From Martelella mediterranea DSM 17316 (GTDB lineage Bacteria > Pseudomonadota > Alphaproteobacteria > Rhizobiales > Rhizobiaceae): DNA of 64,000 nt. The stretch's first letter is position 1, and every line of letters starts with the position of its first letter. Positions 27,462 through 35,291 of this stretch are shown in pieces. Under the pieces are notes generated by a model. It had not been told where the DNA came from, ran no database searches, and saw only the letters and a program-made list of their open reading frames with translations. The stretch covers positions 952,501-1,016,500 of the forward strand of contig NZ_CP020330.1 in NCBI RefSeq assembly GCF_002043005.1. The letters run 5' to 3'. The translations under genes were made by a program, and so were the position numbers.

Positions 27462-27493
27462 TCAAGGCGCTTCCAGCAGCGTATCGAATGAAA

Positions 27494-27521
27494 AATCCGG
27501 TCTTTTAGGCCGGATTTTTTT
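27494..27521 (+). terminator. Terminator of carD
   Basis: AATCCGG pairs with CCGGATT around a short loop, followed by a seven-T run, 30 bp after the carD stop. Confidence 0.9.
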
Positions 27522-27560
27522 ATGATCCAGCCCTTTTTTATGAAAAAATGAATTCCATGT

Positions 27561-27586
27561 TGAACTAAATGGCCTTGCTCTGCGTT
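27561..27586 (+). promoter_or_regulatory. Candidate EcfG-type promoter of rpoH2
   Basis: TGAAC (27561-27565), 17 bases, CGTT (27583-27586) matches GGAAC-N17-CGTT with one mismatch. In Sinorhizobium and R. etli rpoH2 is under an ECF stress sigma factor (RpoE2/RpoE4), so the position is sensible. The leader would be about 80 bases. Confidence 0.55.
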
Positions 27587-27672
27587 GATATTTTCGAGGA
27601 GCAAGGGGATGCGCCTGACGCCGTCCCGAAGCACTCGTTGGCCCAAACAACGCGCCTTCCGGGAGCCACGCC

Positions 27673-28536
27673 ATGGATATCGACGTACAGGACCACCGCA
27701 TTGCCAGCGCAGCAATGGCAGCGCCCTATCTCTCACGCGAACAGGAAACCGAGCTTGCCACCCGCTGGCGGGTGCAGGACGACAGCGATGCGCGCGATGA
27801 TATCGCCATGGCGCATCTGCGGCTGGTGCTCTCGATGGCCGGCAAGTTTCGCGGCTTCGGCCTTCCCAAGGCCGATCTGGTGCAGGAGGGTTATGTCGGG
27901 CTTCTGGAAGCGGCCGCCCGGTTCGATCATCAGCGCGGCGTCAGGTTTTCGACTTACGCAAGCTGGTGGGTCCGGGCCTCGATGCAGGATTACGTGCTGC
28001 GCAACTGGTCGATCGTGCGCGGTGGCACCAGTTCCACCCAGAAAGCACTGTTCTTCAAGCTTCGTCGCCTGCGCGCCAAGATTGCCGCGCGCGACCGGAG
28101 CATGAGCTCACAGGCAATCTACGAGGAGATCGCCGCCAGTCTCGGCGTCTCGGTCTCGGACGTACAGGTCATGGACGCCCGGCTTTCCGGCAATGACGCC
28201 TCGCTTCAGGCCCCCGTCGGCAATGATGGCGAGGAGGGCGCGGAGCGGATCGACCTTCTGGTCTGCGACGCACCGCTGCCGGAAGAGCAGGTCTCCGGCA
28301 TTATCGACGGCGAGCGGCTTCATCTCCGGCTGAAGCGCGCGCTGACAAAGCTGACCGCGCGGGAAAACCGCGTGATCCGCGCCCGCAAGCTTGCCGACGA
28401 CAGCGCCACGCTCGCCGAACTCGGCGCCGAACTCGGCATTTCCAAGGAACGCGTGCGCCAGATCGAAACCCGGGCGCTTGAAAAGCTGAAGATGGCGATG
28501 ACATCGGACGGTATTCAGGAACTCGCGCTCGCCTAA
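27673..28536 (+). CDS. rpoH2: RNA polymerase sigma factor RpoH2 (sigma-32 type)
   Basis: A 287-residue sigma-70 family factor. Region 2 (about 45-115) has AHLRLVLSMAGKFRGFGLPKADLVQEGYVGLLEAAARFDHQRGVRFSTYASWWVRASMQDYVLRNWSIVR. The RpoH-box region follows (STQKALFFKLRRLRAKI). Region 4 carries LTARENRVIRARKLADDSATLAELGAELGISKERVRQIETRALEKLK. The SSTQKALFFKLR stretch identifies sigma-32; the divergence from RpoH1 and the ECF-like promoter point to RpoH2. It directs heat, osmotic and oxidative stress genes. It stands alone after carD, convergent with the M48 gene 25 bp away. Confidence 0.93.
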   Translation: MDIDVQDHRIASAAMAAPYLSREQETELATRWRVQDDSDARDDIAMAHLRLVLSMAGKFRGFGLPKADLVQEGYVGLLEAAARFDHQRGVRFSTYASWWVRASMQDYVLRNWSIVRGGTSSTQKALFFKLRRLRAKIAARDRSMSSQAIYEEIAASLGVSVSDVQVMDARLSGNDASLQAPVGNDGEEGAERIDLLVCDAPLPEEQVSGIIDGERLHLRLKRALTKLTARENRVIRARKLADDSATLAELGAELGISKERVRQIETRALEKLKMAMTSDGIQELALA

Positions 28537-28561
28537 GCGGCAGGAACTGCTCCAGCGGCCC

Positions 28562-30070
28562 CTACTGCGAAACGATCTTCACCGTCTCGCCCGCTGAAAG
28601 CGTTGCCCCCGGCGGCAGCGCGTTCAGGACCTGGAACAGGGCGAGCTTGCGGTTTGTGCCCATCATTTTCGCGGCGAGGCTGGCGACCGTGTCGCCCGGC
28701 TGAACGGTGACGATGCGAATTCTCAAGGGCTTCAGATCGGCGGCCTCGGCAGGCGACAGCTTGCGGAACGAAGACCGCACGGAAAAGGCGGTATCCTCCA
28801 GCGCGCCGCTGCCGCGCGGCGCGGCGGTCAACAGGCGATAGATATCGCCGCCGTCGCGGATCACCGTGACGTCGAACACCCAGTCGCCGGCAACCGCCTT
28901 CGCGGTCGCGGCCGGCATGCCGTTGACGGTGGTCGACTGGACCGAACCTTCGACCAGACCCGTCACCCAGCCGCTTCTGATATATTCCTCGAGATCGCGC
29001 CGGCCATTGGCCTTCACGCCGTCGAAACGGATCGCGACATCGCCGGGTCCGGTGGCGACCACTGCATTGGCCTTGTCTGTCATCACAAAACCGGGTGGCA
29101 CCTGGAAGGCGATCTGCAGCTTGGGATGATAGAAATCGCGGTTGCGGATATAGCCCTGCTCAGGATTGCTGCCATAAAGCAGTCCGTTGATTCCGTTCAG
29201 GAAATAATCGCGCCCGATCTCGCTTGGGCCGACATTGGCATAGAGCGCGGCCTGCTGGGCGGCGAGTTCGACGCGGCGCGGCGTGTTGGGATGGCTTGAC
29301 AGGAAGTCGAGGCTCTCGCCCTCCGCGCCCGCCGATTCATATTGCGCATAAGCCGCCATGGAGCGCAGGAACCGCGAGGCGGCATAGGGGTCGTAGCCGG
29401 CTTCCGCCAGCATGCGGATGCCAATCGCGTCGGCCTCCAGCTCCTGCTGGCGCGAGAAGGCGGCAAGGCGCATCTTGCCGCGCGCGGCGATCTGGTCGAC
29501 TTCAGGATTGCCCGGCAGAACCTCGGAAATCACCTCGTTGGAAATCGCTTCCGCTTCCTCCCGGCGCTGGCGTTCAATGCCGTGATTGGCGGTGACATGC
29601 GCCATTTCGTGCGACAGCACGGCGGCGATCTCGGAGGCATCGGTGGCAAGCGCCAGAAGCCCGCGGGTGACATAGAGATAGCCGCCCGGCAGCGCGAAGG
29701 CGTTGATGCTGGGCGAATTCAGGATGGTGATCCGGTAGGTCTGGCGCGGATTTTCCGAAACCGCCGTCAGCGCCCCGGCGACGCGCGCCACCAGTTTTTC
29801 CACCTGCGGGTCGCGGTACTGGCCGCCATAAGTCTCGAGAATGCGGGGATGCTCGCGCGCGCCCATCGCCGCATTCGGATCGTTGCGGGTCAGCGCGTCG
29901 ACGGTCTGTTCGGCGCTTGCCGGTGTTTCCGGCAGGATGAAGAATGTGTCGTTGGTCTGGCACGAGGCAAGCCCCAGCGCCGCGATCAGTACGAACACGG
30001 ATGGCCGCACTCCCGGCAGGAAGCGCCTGCGTCTGTCTTGCGTGAGGCCGCGGCCGACCTTGTTCACCAT
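28562..30070 (-). CDS. M48 zinc metallopeptidase lipoprotein (BepA/YfgC-like)
   Basis: A 502-residue lipoprotein with a signal and lipobox LASC near residues 34-37. The M48 domain contains the zinc motif HEMAH (in AAVLSHEMAHVTANHG, about 155-170), the third ligand in ELEADAIG, and the later SSHPNTPRRVEL. The C-terminal part adds a domain ending in a LysM-like stretch (VTVQPGDTVASLAAKMMG through AGETVKIVSQ), which may bind peptidoglycan. Relatives such as BepA control outer-membrane protein quality. Convergent with rpoH2; no operon partner. Confidence 0.92.
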   Translation of the reverse strand: MVNKVGRGLTQDRRRRFLPGVRPSVFVLIAALGLASCQTNDTFFILPETPASAEQTVDALTRNDPNAAMGAREHPRILETYGGQYRDPQVEKLVARVAGALTAVSENPRQTYRITILNSPSINAFALPGGYLYVTRGLLALATDASEIAAVLSHEMAHVTANHGIERQRREEAEAISNEVISEVLPGNPEVDQIAARGKMRLAAFSRQQELEADAIGIRMLAEAGYDPYAASRFLRSMAAYAQYESAGAEGESLDFLSSHPNTPRRVELAAQQAALYANVGPSEIGRDYFLNGINGLLYGSNPEQGYIRNRDFYHPKLQIAFQVPPGFVMTDKANAVVATGPGDVAIRFDGVKANGRRDLEEYIRSGWVTGLVEGSVQSTTVNGMPAATAKAVAGDWVFDVTVIRDGGDIYRLLTAAPRGSGALEDTAFSVRSSFRKLSPAEAADLKPLRIRIVTVQPGDTVASLAAKMMGTNRKLALFQVLNALPPGATLSAGETVKIVSQ

Positions 30071-30173
30071 GCCTGTCGCGTCCGGATGAACGCGTCCCTG
30101 ATCACTGCGGTCCGGCGAAAGCCGCCCGGCGCTTGTTTCACTCTATCATATTTGACGTTCCGCACGCCAAGGG

Positions 30174-30821
30174 TCAATAGCGCGCGGAAAGTTGCCCGTC
30201 CTCGACAACCAACCGGTGGTCGGCGATCGCCTCCACCTCGTCCGGCTCATGCGAGACGATAACGACGGTATTGCCGGATTCGCGGTGAAGTTCAAGCAGC
30301 AGCCTGCCCATCTCGCCGCGCATATCGGGATCGAGCGCCGCGAATGGCTCGTCGAGCAGCAGAACCGGCCGGTCGCGCACCAGCGCTCGGGCAAAGGCGG
30401 CGCGCTGGCGTTCGCCGCCGGACAAGGTCGCGGGCTTGCGCTTGTCATAGCCTTCGAGCCCGACCCGTTTCAACGCATCGCGCACTTTCTCCCGTCCGGC
30501 CTCGTCCAATTTAAGGGCAGGATCAAGGCCGAGGCCGACATTGGTGAAGATATCGAGATGGGCGAACAGGTTGTTTTCCTGAAACACCACCGTCACCGGT
30601 CGTCTGGAGATGTGGAGCCCGTTCATCCGCTCCCCGGCGATCAGGATCTCGCCGCTGTCGGGCTTCTCGAAGCCGGCGATCAGGTTGAGCAGCGTCGTCT
30701 TGCCGGAGCCGGAGCGGCCGGTCACCGCGCTCACCTTCGCGCCCTCGATCTGGCCATCGAAGAGGAAGTCCTTGTCGCCGAGCCTCAGGGCAACATCGTC
30801 AAGCGTGATATCGACGGGCAT
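30174..30821 (-). CDS. thiQ: Thiamine ABC transporter ATPase
   Basis: A 215-residue ATPase of the ThiBPQ importer. Walker A is GRSGSGKTT, Q-loop FQENNLFAHL, signature LSGGERQRAAFARAL, Walker B VLLLDEP and the switch His in IVSHEPDE. The chosen start MPVDITLDDVAL has AAAGGA 8-9 bases before it. An alternative ATG at 30839 adds MKGKAT and overlaps the thiP stop as ATGA. Short relative to general ABC ATPases, as is usual for ThiQ. Regulated with thiB by the TPP riboswitch if the transcript reads through. Confidence 0.93.
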   Translation of the reverse strand: MPVDITLDDVALRLGDKDFLFDGQIEGAKVSAVTGRSGSGKTTLLNLIAGFEKPDSGEILIAGERMNGLHISRRPVTVVFQENNLFAHLDIFTNVGLGLDPALKLDEAGREKVRDALKRVGLEGYDKRKPATLSGGERQRAAFARALVRDRPVLLLDEPFAALDPDMRGEMGRLLLELHRESGNTVVIVSHEPDEVEAIADHRLVVEDGQLSARY

Positions 30822-30835
30822 GGTCGCTTTTCCTT

Positions 30836-32446
30836 TCATCGCGCGGCCTGTCGGCGGGTGCCGGCGACCATCAGGATAAGGCAGATCGCGCCGAGGATCA
30901 GCGCCAGCCCGTTGGCATCGGCCGTGCGGTAACTGCCGAGCCGGCTGTAGAGCAGCCAGGGCAGGGTGGTGAGATCATCGCCGCCGAACAGCGCCACCGC
31001 GCCAAGATCGCCAAGCGACAGGGCCATGGCGAAGGAGAGCGCGGTCAGAAGCGGGCGTTTGAGCCCCGGCCAGTCGACGATCCTGAGCCGGGCGAAACCG
31101 GAAAGGCCGAGACTTGCCGCAAGCCGCGCGGTGCGCGCCCTGTGGACGGCGATTGCCGGCTGCAGCACGCGCAGCACGAAGGGCAGCGCCATCAGCGCAT
31201 TGATGCCGGCGACCACCAGCGGCGCGGCCGCGTCTGTCAGCCCGAAGGGGCGCAGCAGCAGGAACCAGCCGGTGCCCAGCACGATTGGCGGCACCAGCAG
31301 CACCAGCGATCCCATTGCCGCCATCGTCGCGCTGAAACCCTTCTCCACCGCGCTCGGCCGTTTTGCCGCGGCCACCGCCCCGGTCGCGGCGATGAAGGCG
31401 AGCGCCACGAGAAGCGAGAGCAGCGCGGCGCCAAGCCCAATCGCAAGGCTTGTCGCCGTCGCCCGCAGAAAGACCCGTTCGCCGAGAAGCTTGACGAGGT
31501 CGGCCTCGAAGCCCTTGATGACGATCATGGCGAGCGGCAGTGCGAGGGCGATCGTGAAAAGCGCGATGATGCCGGCATCTGCCAGCGCCTTGAACCGTCC
31601 GGCGCCGTCCGGACGGGCAAGCGCGGTGTCGGCGCTGGTGCCGGGATCGCTGGCCTTGGGCAGGAAGGCGAGCGCGATCAGCACCAGACCGGTCAGCCCG
31701 ATCTGCATGCCGGCAAGGGCGACGGCGCGGGCGGGATTGAAATCGAAGCGCAGCGCCTGATAGATCGCGACCTCGATCGTGGTCGCCGCCGGCCCGCCGC
31801 CAAGGATCAGCACCAGCGTGAACGAGGTGGCGCACAGCATGAAGATCAGCCCGGCGACGCCGGCGATCAGCGGCGCGATCACCGGCCATTCGACGAAGCG
31901 GAACACCGCGCGGCCGGGCATGTCAAGCATCGCCGCCGATTTGAAATATTCCTGCGGCACCCGCTCCAGCCCCGCCAGAAACAGGCGAGCAGCGAGCGGC
32001 AGGTTGAAATAGACATGGGCCAGCAGAATGCCCTGCAGGCCATAGATCTGGAGCGGGCGGCCGAAGCCTGCGAGCGTCAGCAGATCGTTGAATATTCCCT
32101 GCCGGCCCCAGATGCCGATCAGCCCGAGCGCGCCGATCAGCACCGGCAGGCCGAGCGGCACCGCCATCAGCCGCACGATCCACAGCCGGCCCGGAAAATG
32201 CGGCCGCCGCGCCAGCGCCAGCGCGACCGGGATGGCCAGCGCCACCGAAATCAGCGTCGACAGCGTGGCCTGCCACAGCGTGAAACGCAGGATGCGCCAG
32301 ACATAGGGCTCGTCGAACACCGCGATCGAAGCCTGCAGCCGCCCGAAACCGGAGAGCGCGGCAATGGCGATCGCGATGAAGCCGATCACGCTCGCAAGGG
32401 CGGCGATGCCGTAGCCATAGCTGCGGCGGCGTTCTGAGGAGGACAT
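30836..32446 (-). CDS. thiP: Thiamine ABC transporter permease
   Basis: A 536-residue inner-membrane protein with about twelve helices, made of two fused permease domains as in ThiP and FbpB. EAA-type loops occur in both halves (LERVPQEYFKSAAMLDMPGRAVFRFVEWPVIAPLIAG and ARLAASLGLSGFARLRIVDWPGLKRPLLTAL). The start MSSSERRRSYGYGIAA at 32446 is preceded by GAGAGG; a GTG two codons earlier is possible. A much longer reading to 32593 runs into the repeat element and is rejected. Between it and thiB lies a 660-bp repeat-rich stretch. Confidence 0.92.
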   Translation of the reverse strand: MSSSERRRSYGYGIAALASVIGFIAIAIAALSGFGRLQASIAVFDEPYVWRILRFTLWQATLSTLISVALAIPVALALARRPHFPGRLWIVRLMAVPLGLPVLIGALGLIGIWGRQGIFNDLLTLAGFGRPLQIYGLQGILLAHVYFNLPLAARLFLAGLERVPQEYFKSAAMLDMPGRAVFRFVEWPVIAPLIAGVAGLIFMLCATSFTLVLILGGGPAATTIEVAIYQALRFDFNPARAVALAGMQIGLTGLVLIALAFLPKASDPGTSADTALARPDGAGRFKALADAGIIALFTIALALPLAMIVIKGFEADLVKLLGERVFLRATATSLAIGLGAALLSLLVALAFIAATGAVAAAKRPSAVEKGFSATMAAMGSLVLLVPPIVLGTGWFLLLRPFGLTDAAAPLVVAGINALMALPFVLRVLQPAIAVHRARTARLAASLGLSGFARLRIVDWPGLKRPLLTALSFAMALSLGDLGAVALFGGDDLTTLPWLLYSRLGSYRTADANGLALILGAICLILMVAGTRRQAAR

Positions 32447-32520
32447 CAGCACGGGGGGGTCCTCTCGCTCAGGCGCAGGCGGGCGGATGGGCCCGGCAGC
32501 GTCTGGAGGGTGCAAGCCAC

Positions 32521-32752
32521 CGCACAGCCAGCCCGCTACCTCGCCACTTGAGAAGTGGGTCTGTTGCATGCAGGCGTGGCGTCTTGCTCCCAATATTCTC
32601 TCCCGCTGGCGGGAGAGATGCCCCGAAAGGGGCAGTGAGGGTGGCGCAGCATTTCAAATTGTGAAGGCGTTCGTAGTGATAGACTCCCCCCTCACTGTCG
32701 CTGTCGCGACATCTCTCCCCTCCGGGGCGAGAAGGCTTGGGGGCTATGCGGC
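32521..32752. repeat. Structured intergenic repeat, unit 1
   Basis: A 232-bp unit that recurs at 32800-33031 with only a few differences. Inside it, two arms are imperfect inverted copies: GGGAGAGATG...CAGTGAGGG (about 32604-32641) and the complementary CCCTCACTG...CATCTCTCCC (about 32690-32718). Each arm also carries its own small hairpin (GCCCC/GGGGC in one, TGTCGC/GCGACA in the other). It lies between thiB and thiP. This is the type of mosaic repeat seen between rhizobial genes; no protein is encoded. Confidence 0.85.
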
Positions 32753-32799
32753 ATGGTTCGCCGCAGTATGCTGGAGGTGAGGCAATGTCACGCACCCAC

Positions 32800-33031
32800 C
32801 GCACAGCCAGCCCACCACCTCGCTTATAAAGGAGTGGGGCTGTTGCATGCAGGCGCGGCGTCTTGCTCCCAATATTCTCTCCCGCTGGCGGGAGAGATGC
32901 CCCGAAAGGGGCAGTGAGGGTGGCGCAGCATTTCAAATTGTGAAGGCGTTCGTAGTGATAGACTCCCCCCTCACTGTCGCTGTCGCGACATCTCTCCCCT
33001 CCGGGGCGAGAAAGTTTGGGGGCTATGCGGC
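32800..33031. repeat. Structured intergenic repeat, unit 2
   Basis: Second copy of the 232-bp unit, 279 bp from the first. The central stretch of about 180 bp, from the GTTGCATGCAG block to the GGGGCGAGA block, appears almost identical in the two. It ends about 75 bp before the thiB stop codon. The recent look of the duplication suggests local copying. Confidence 0.85.
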
Positions 33032-33106
33032 GCGGTCGTTTGCTGTGGTGCGGCACCAAGCGAGAGGCAGCGTCCCGTCTCCATTTCGCCGTCGCGTGGC
33101 TCGCCC

Positions 33107-34117
33107 TCACCGCGCGCTCATGGCGTTCAGCCATTCGTCGATCCATTTCTGGCGGTTCTCGGCGACGACGTCGGGGGAAAATTGCAGGGTCTTTTGCGGT
33201 TTGACGGCGTTTTCGAAGGCGGCGGGCAGCGGCTCGCTGGTCGCGGCCGCGGGCATCATCCAGTTGTGGGTCGGGATCGCGTCCTGGAAACCGGGGGTGA
33301 GGATGAATTCGAGGAAGGAGCGGGCGAGTTCCGGGTCATCGGCCACGGTCGTCATGCCGGCGACCTCGATCTGGATGTAGAGCCCGTCCTTGAAATCGAT
33401 CGCCTTGTAGCGGTCGCTCCCCTCCTCGATCTCGTGATAGGCCGGCGAGGTGGTGTAGGACAGCACCATCGGCGCCTCGCCGCTGGTGAACAGGCCGTAG
33501 GCTTCCGACCAGCCCGGGGCGACCGTCAGGATCCGGTCGGAGAGCTTTTCCCATTGCGCTGCGGCGTCATCGCCATAGATCGACTTCATCCACAGCAGCA
33601 TGCCAAGGCCCGGCGTCGAGGTGCGTGGGTCCTCGATCACCAGTTTCTGGTCGGCGGGTCCGTTCACCAACTCGTCAAGCGTGGTCGGCGGGTTGTCGAT
33701 GCTTTCGGTGTCGTAGACGATGTCGAACCAGCCGTAATCGAAGGGCACGAAGATATCGTCGGAAAAGCCACCGGGGATATCGGCCGCTTCGGTCGAGACG
33801 CCGGATTTCGCGAAGAAGCCGGTTTCCTTCGCTTCGTGGACGAGGTTGTTGTCGAGGCCGAGAACGATATCGGCCGGGCTCGACTGGCCTTCGAGCTTCA
33901 GCCGGTTGAGGAGCGCAACGCCGTCCTCGACGCTGACGAATTTCAGCGTACAGTCGCAGGTCTGCTCGAAGGCGTCCTTGACCACCGGCCCCGGACCCCA
34001 TTCGGCATCGAAGCTTTCATAGGTGTAGACGGTGAGGACCTTGTTCTCCTGGGCGCCCGCCGGCAGCGCCGGCAGCGCCGCAAGCGCGAGAATGGCGATG
34101 GTCGTGCGATAGGTCAT
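33107..34117 (-). CDS. thiB: Thiamine ABC transporter periplasmic binding protein
   Basis: A 336-residue periplasmic protein with a signal peptide ([22 protein letters not shown]). Family landmarks are [50 protein letters not shown] near the start, [25 protein letters not shown], and [19 protein letters not shown]. It binds thiamine and its phosphates for ThiPQ. It is the first gene after a TPP riboswitch at 34165-34252. thiP follows only after 660 bp of repeat DNA, an unusually wide gap for this operon. Confidence 0.95.
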   Translation of the reverse strand: MTYRTTIAILALAALPALPAGAQENKVLTVYTYESFDAEWGPGPVVKDAFEQTCDCTLKFVSVEDGVALLNRLKLEGQSSPADIVLGLDNNLVHEAKETGFFAKSGVSTEAADIPGGFSDDIFVPFDYGWFDIVYDTESIDNPPTTLDELVNGPADQKLVIEDPRTSTPGLGMLLWMKSIYGDDAAAQWEKLSDRILTVAPGWSEAYGLFTSGEAPMVLSYTTSPAYHEIEEGSDRYKAIDFKDGLYIQIEVAGMTTVADDPELARSFLEFILTPGFQDAIPTHNWMMPAAATSEPLPAAFENAVKPQKTLQFSPDVVAENRQKWIDEWLNAMSAR

Positions 34118-34164
34118 GACGCCTCCTTGTGTTCGATAACTGAAGGGGAAAACGGCGTCCTGCG

Positions 34165-34252
34165 CGTCTAATCCCTCCGCCGGTGCTAGCCGGATCAGGT
34201 TCTTCGGGTTGGCTTAAAGCCTCTCAGCGAAAATCGCACCCCGTTAGAGCTG
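34165..34252 (-). promoter_or_regulatory. TPP riboswitch (THI element) upstream of thiB
   Basis: Read on the minus strand it contains the conserved blocks in order: ACGGGGTGC, GCTGAGAGG, ACCCGAAGAACCTGATC and GCTAGCACCGGCGGAGGGA. These form the pyrimidine- and pyrophosphate-binding helices of the THI element. It ends about 50 bp before the thiB start, so it probably acts on translation or on early termination of thiBPQ. Confidence 0.95.
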
Positions 34253-34480
34253 ACCAAACACCTATCGCGGCGTACCCGGCATTTCAAGAGGCGCGCGATT
34301 TGAAAAAATGGCCCGGAAGCATTAGGTAAAGGCGTGTCCGGCCTGCCGGACGAAAAGTCGGTCGTCATGCGAAATAAAGCGTGTCGGCTCATCCTTCAGG
34401 GGCGAAAGCACTCTGGAAAACCGGAAACGGCGCGGCCGATCTCGGCCAGCGTGCAGTGTTTCAAGGAAGGAGCACACGAG

Positions 34481-34918
34481 ATGACAGAAGCAAAAGCGGG
34501 CGATACCGTTCGTATTCACTATACCGGAACCCTCAATGACGGTTCGACCTTCGACAGTTCCGAAGGCCGCCAGCCGCTGGAATTCACCGTCGGCGCCGGT
34601 CAGATCATTCCCGGCCTCGACCGCGAGATCGCCGGCATGAATGTCGGCGACAGCCGCGATGTGAAGGTCGATTCCAGCGAAGCCTATGGCCCCCATGACC
34701 CGCAGAAGGTGCAGGTCGTGCCGCGCTCCGCCATGCCGCAGGAAGTGGAAGTTGCCCCCGGCATGCAGCTTCAGGCGCGCACGCCAGATGGCCAGACCGT
34801 GCCGCTGATCGTGACCAAGGTCGAGGAACAGGAAGTCACCGTCGACGCCAATCATCCGCTCGCGGGCCAGGATCTGAATTTTGCTGTCGAGTTGGTCGAG
34901 ATCGTCAAGGCCGCCTGA
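34481..34918 (+). CDS. FKBP-type peptidyl-prolyl isomerase (SlyD-like)
   Basis: A 145-residue cytoplasmic FKBP. The core HYTGTLNDGSTFDSSEGRQPLEFTVGAGQIIPGLDREIAGMNVGDSRDVKV (about 13-63) is followed by an inserted flap domain (AYGPHDPQKVQVVPRSAMPQ...) and VDANHPLAGQDLNFAVELVEI, as in SlyD. The His-rich metal-binding tail of E. coli SlyD is absent, so it is a folding helper without that nickel function. The start follows AAGGAAGGAG. Monocistronic; a 373-bp gap follows in which I see no gene. Confidence 0.93.
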   Translation: MTEAKAGDTVRIHYTGTLNDGSTFDSSEGRQPLEFTVGAGQIIPGLDREIAGMNVGDSRDVKVDSSEAYGPHDPQKVQVVPRSAMPQEVEVAPGMQLQARTPDGQTVPLIVTKVEEQEVTVDANHPLAGQDLNFAVELVEIVKAA

Positions 34919-35291
34919 TCAGGGCCTGCCGCACGGTTTTCGAACTATGTGAAAATATTGCGGCGCGAAGGTGGCACATTGCCATGATTTTGCCATTCTT
35001 TGGCTGAATGGCTTTGCTAATAATGGGCTGGTACGCAAATGTGTGTGTCAGCCCTTTTTGATGAGCCATCCCCATGCCGGATTCCCGGAACGTCTATTTT
35101 ATCGATCGAAAATATTCTCCTTCACCGATGGAACCGAAACGGGCCTGCCTCGTTTGTGACTCGTCCGCGCCCGTCTGGCGCCGGGCATTCGCGCAACCGC
35201 GCCTGCGCGCTTCCGGCGGGCGAAGGGAATGAGTATGCTGCTCTGCACCATTTCATATTATCTATCCATTTAAAGCCAACGGGATTTACGC
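34919..35291. other. 373-bp intergenic region before opgG
   Basis: This stretch is less GC-rich than its surroundings, especially at 34935-35060. It should hold the promoter of the glucan operon. I see no convincing ORF, RNA gene, terminator or known operator. A GGAAC at 35089 is not followed by CGTT at the proper spacing. Confidence 0.4.

Noticed and set aside
32469..33146. A 225-codon frame with internal duplication between thiP and thiB
   Set aside because: The duplication comes from the two DNA repeat copies. There is no ribosome site, and the reading crosses the repeat hairpins.
35089..35112. Possible EcfG promoter before opgG (GGAAC at 35089)
   Set aside because: At 15-17 bases downstream there is CGAA and other sequence, not CGTT, so the -10 is missing.
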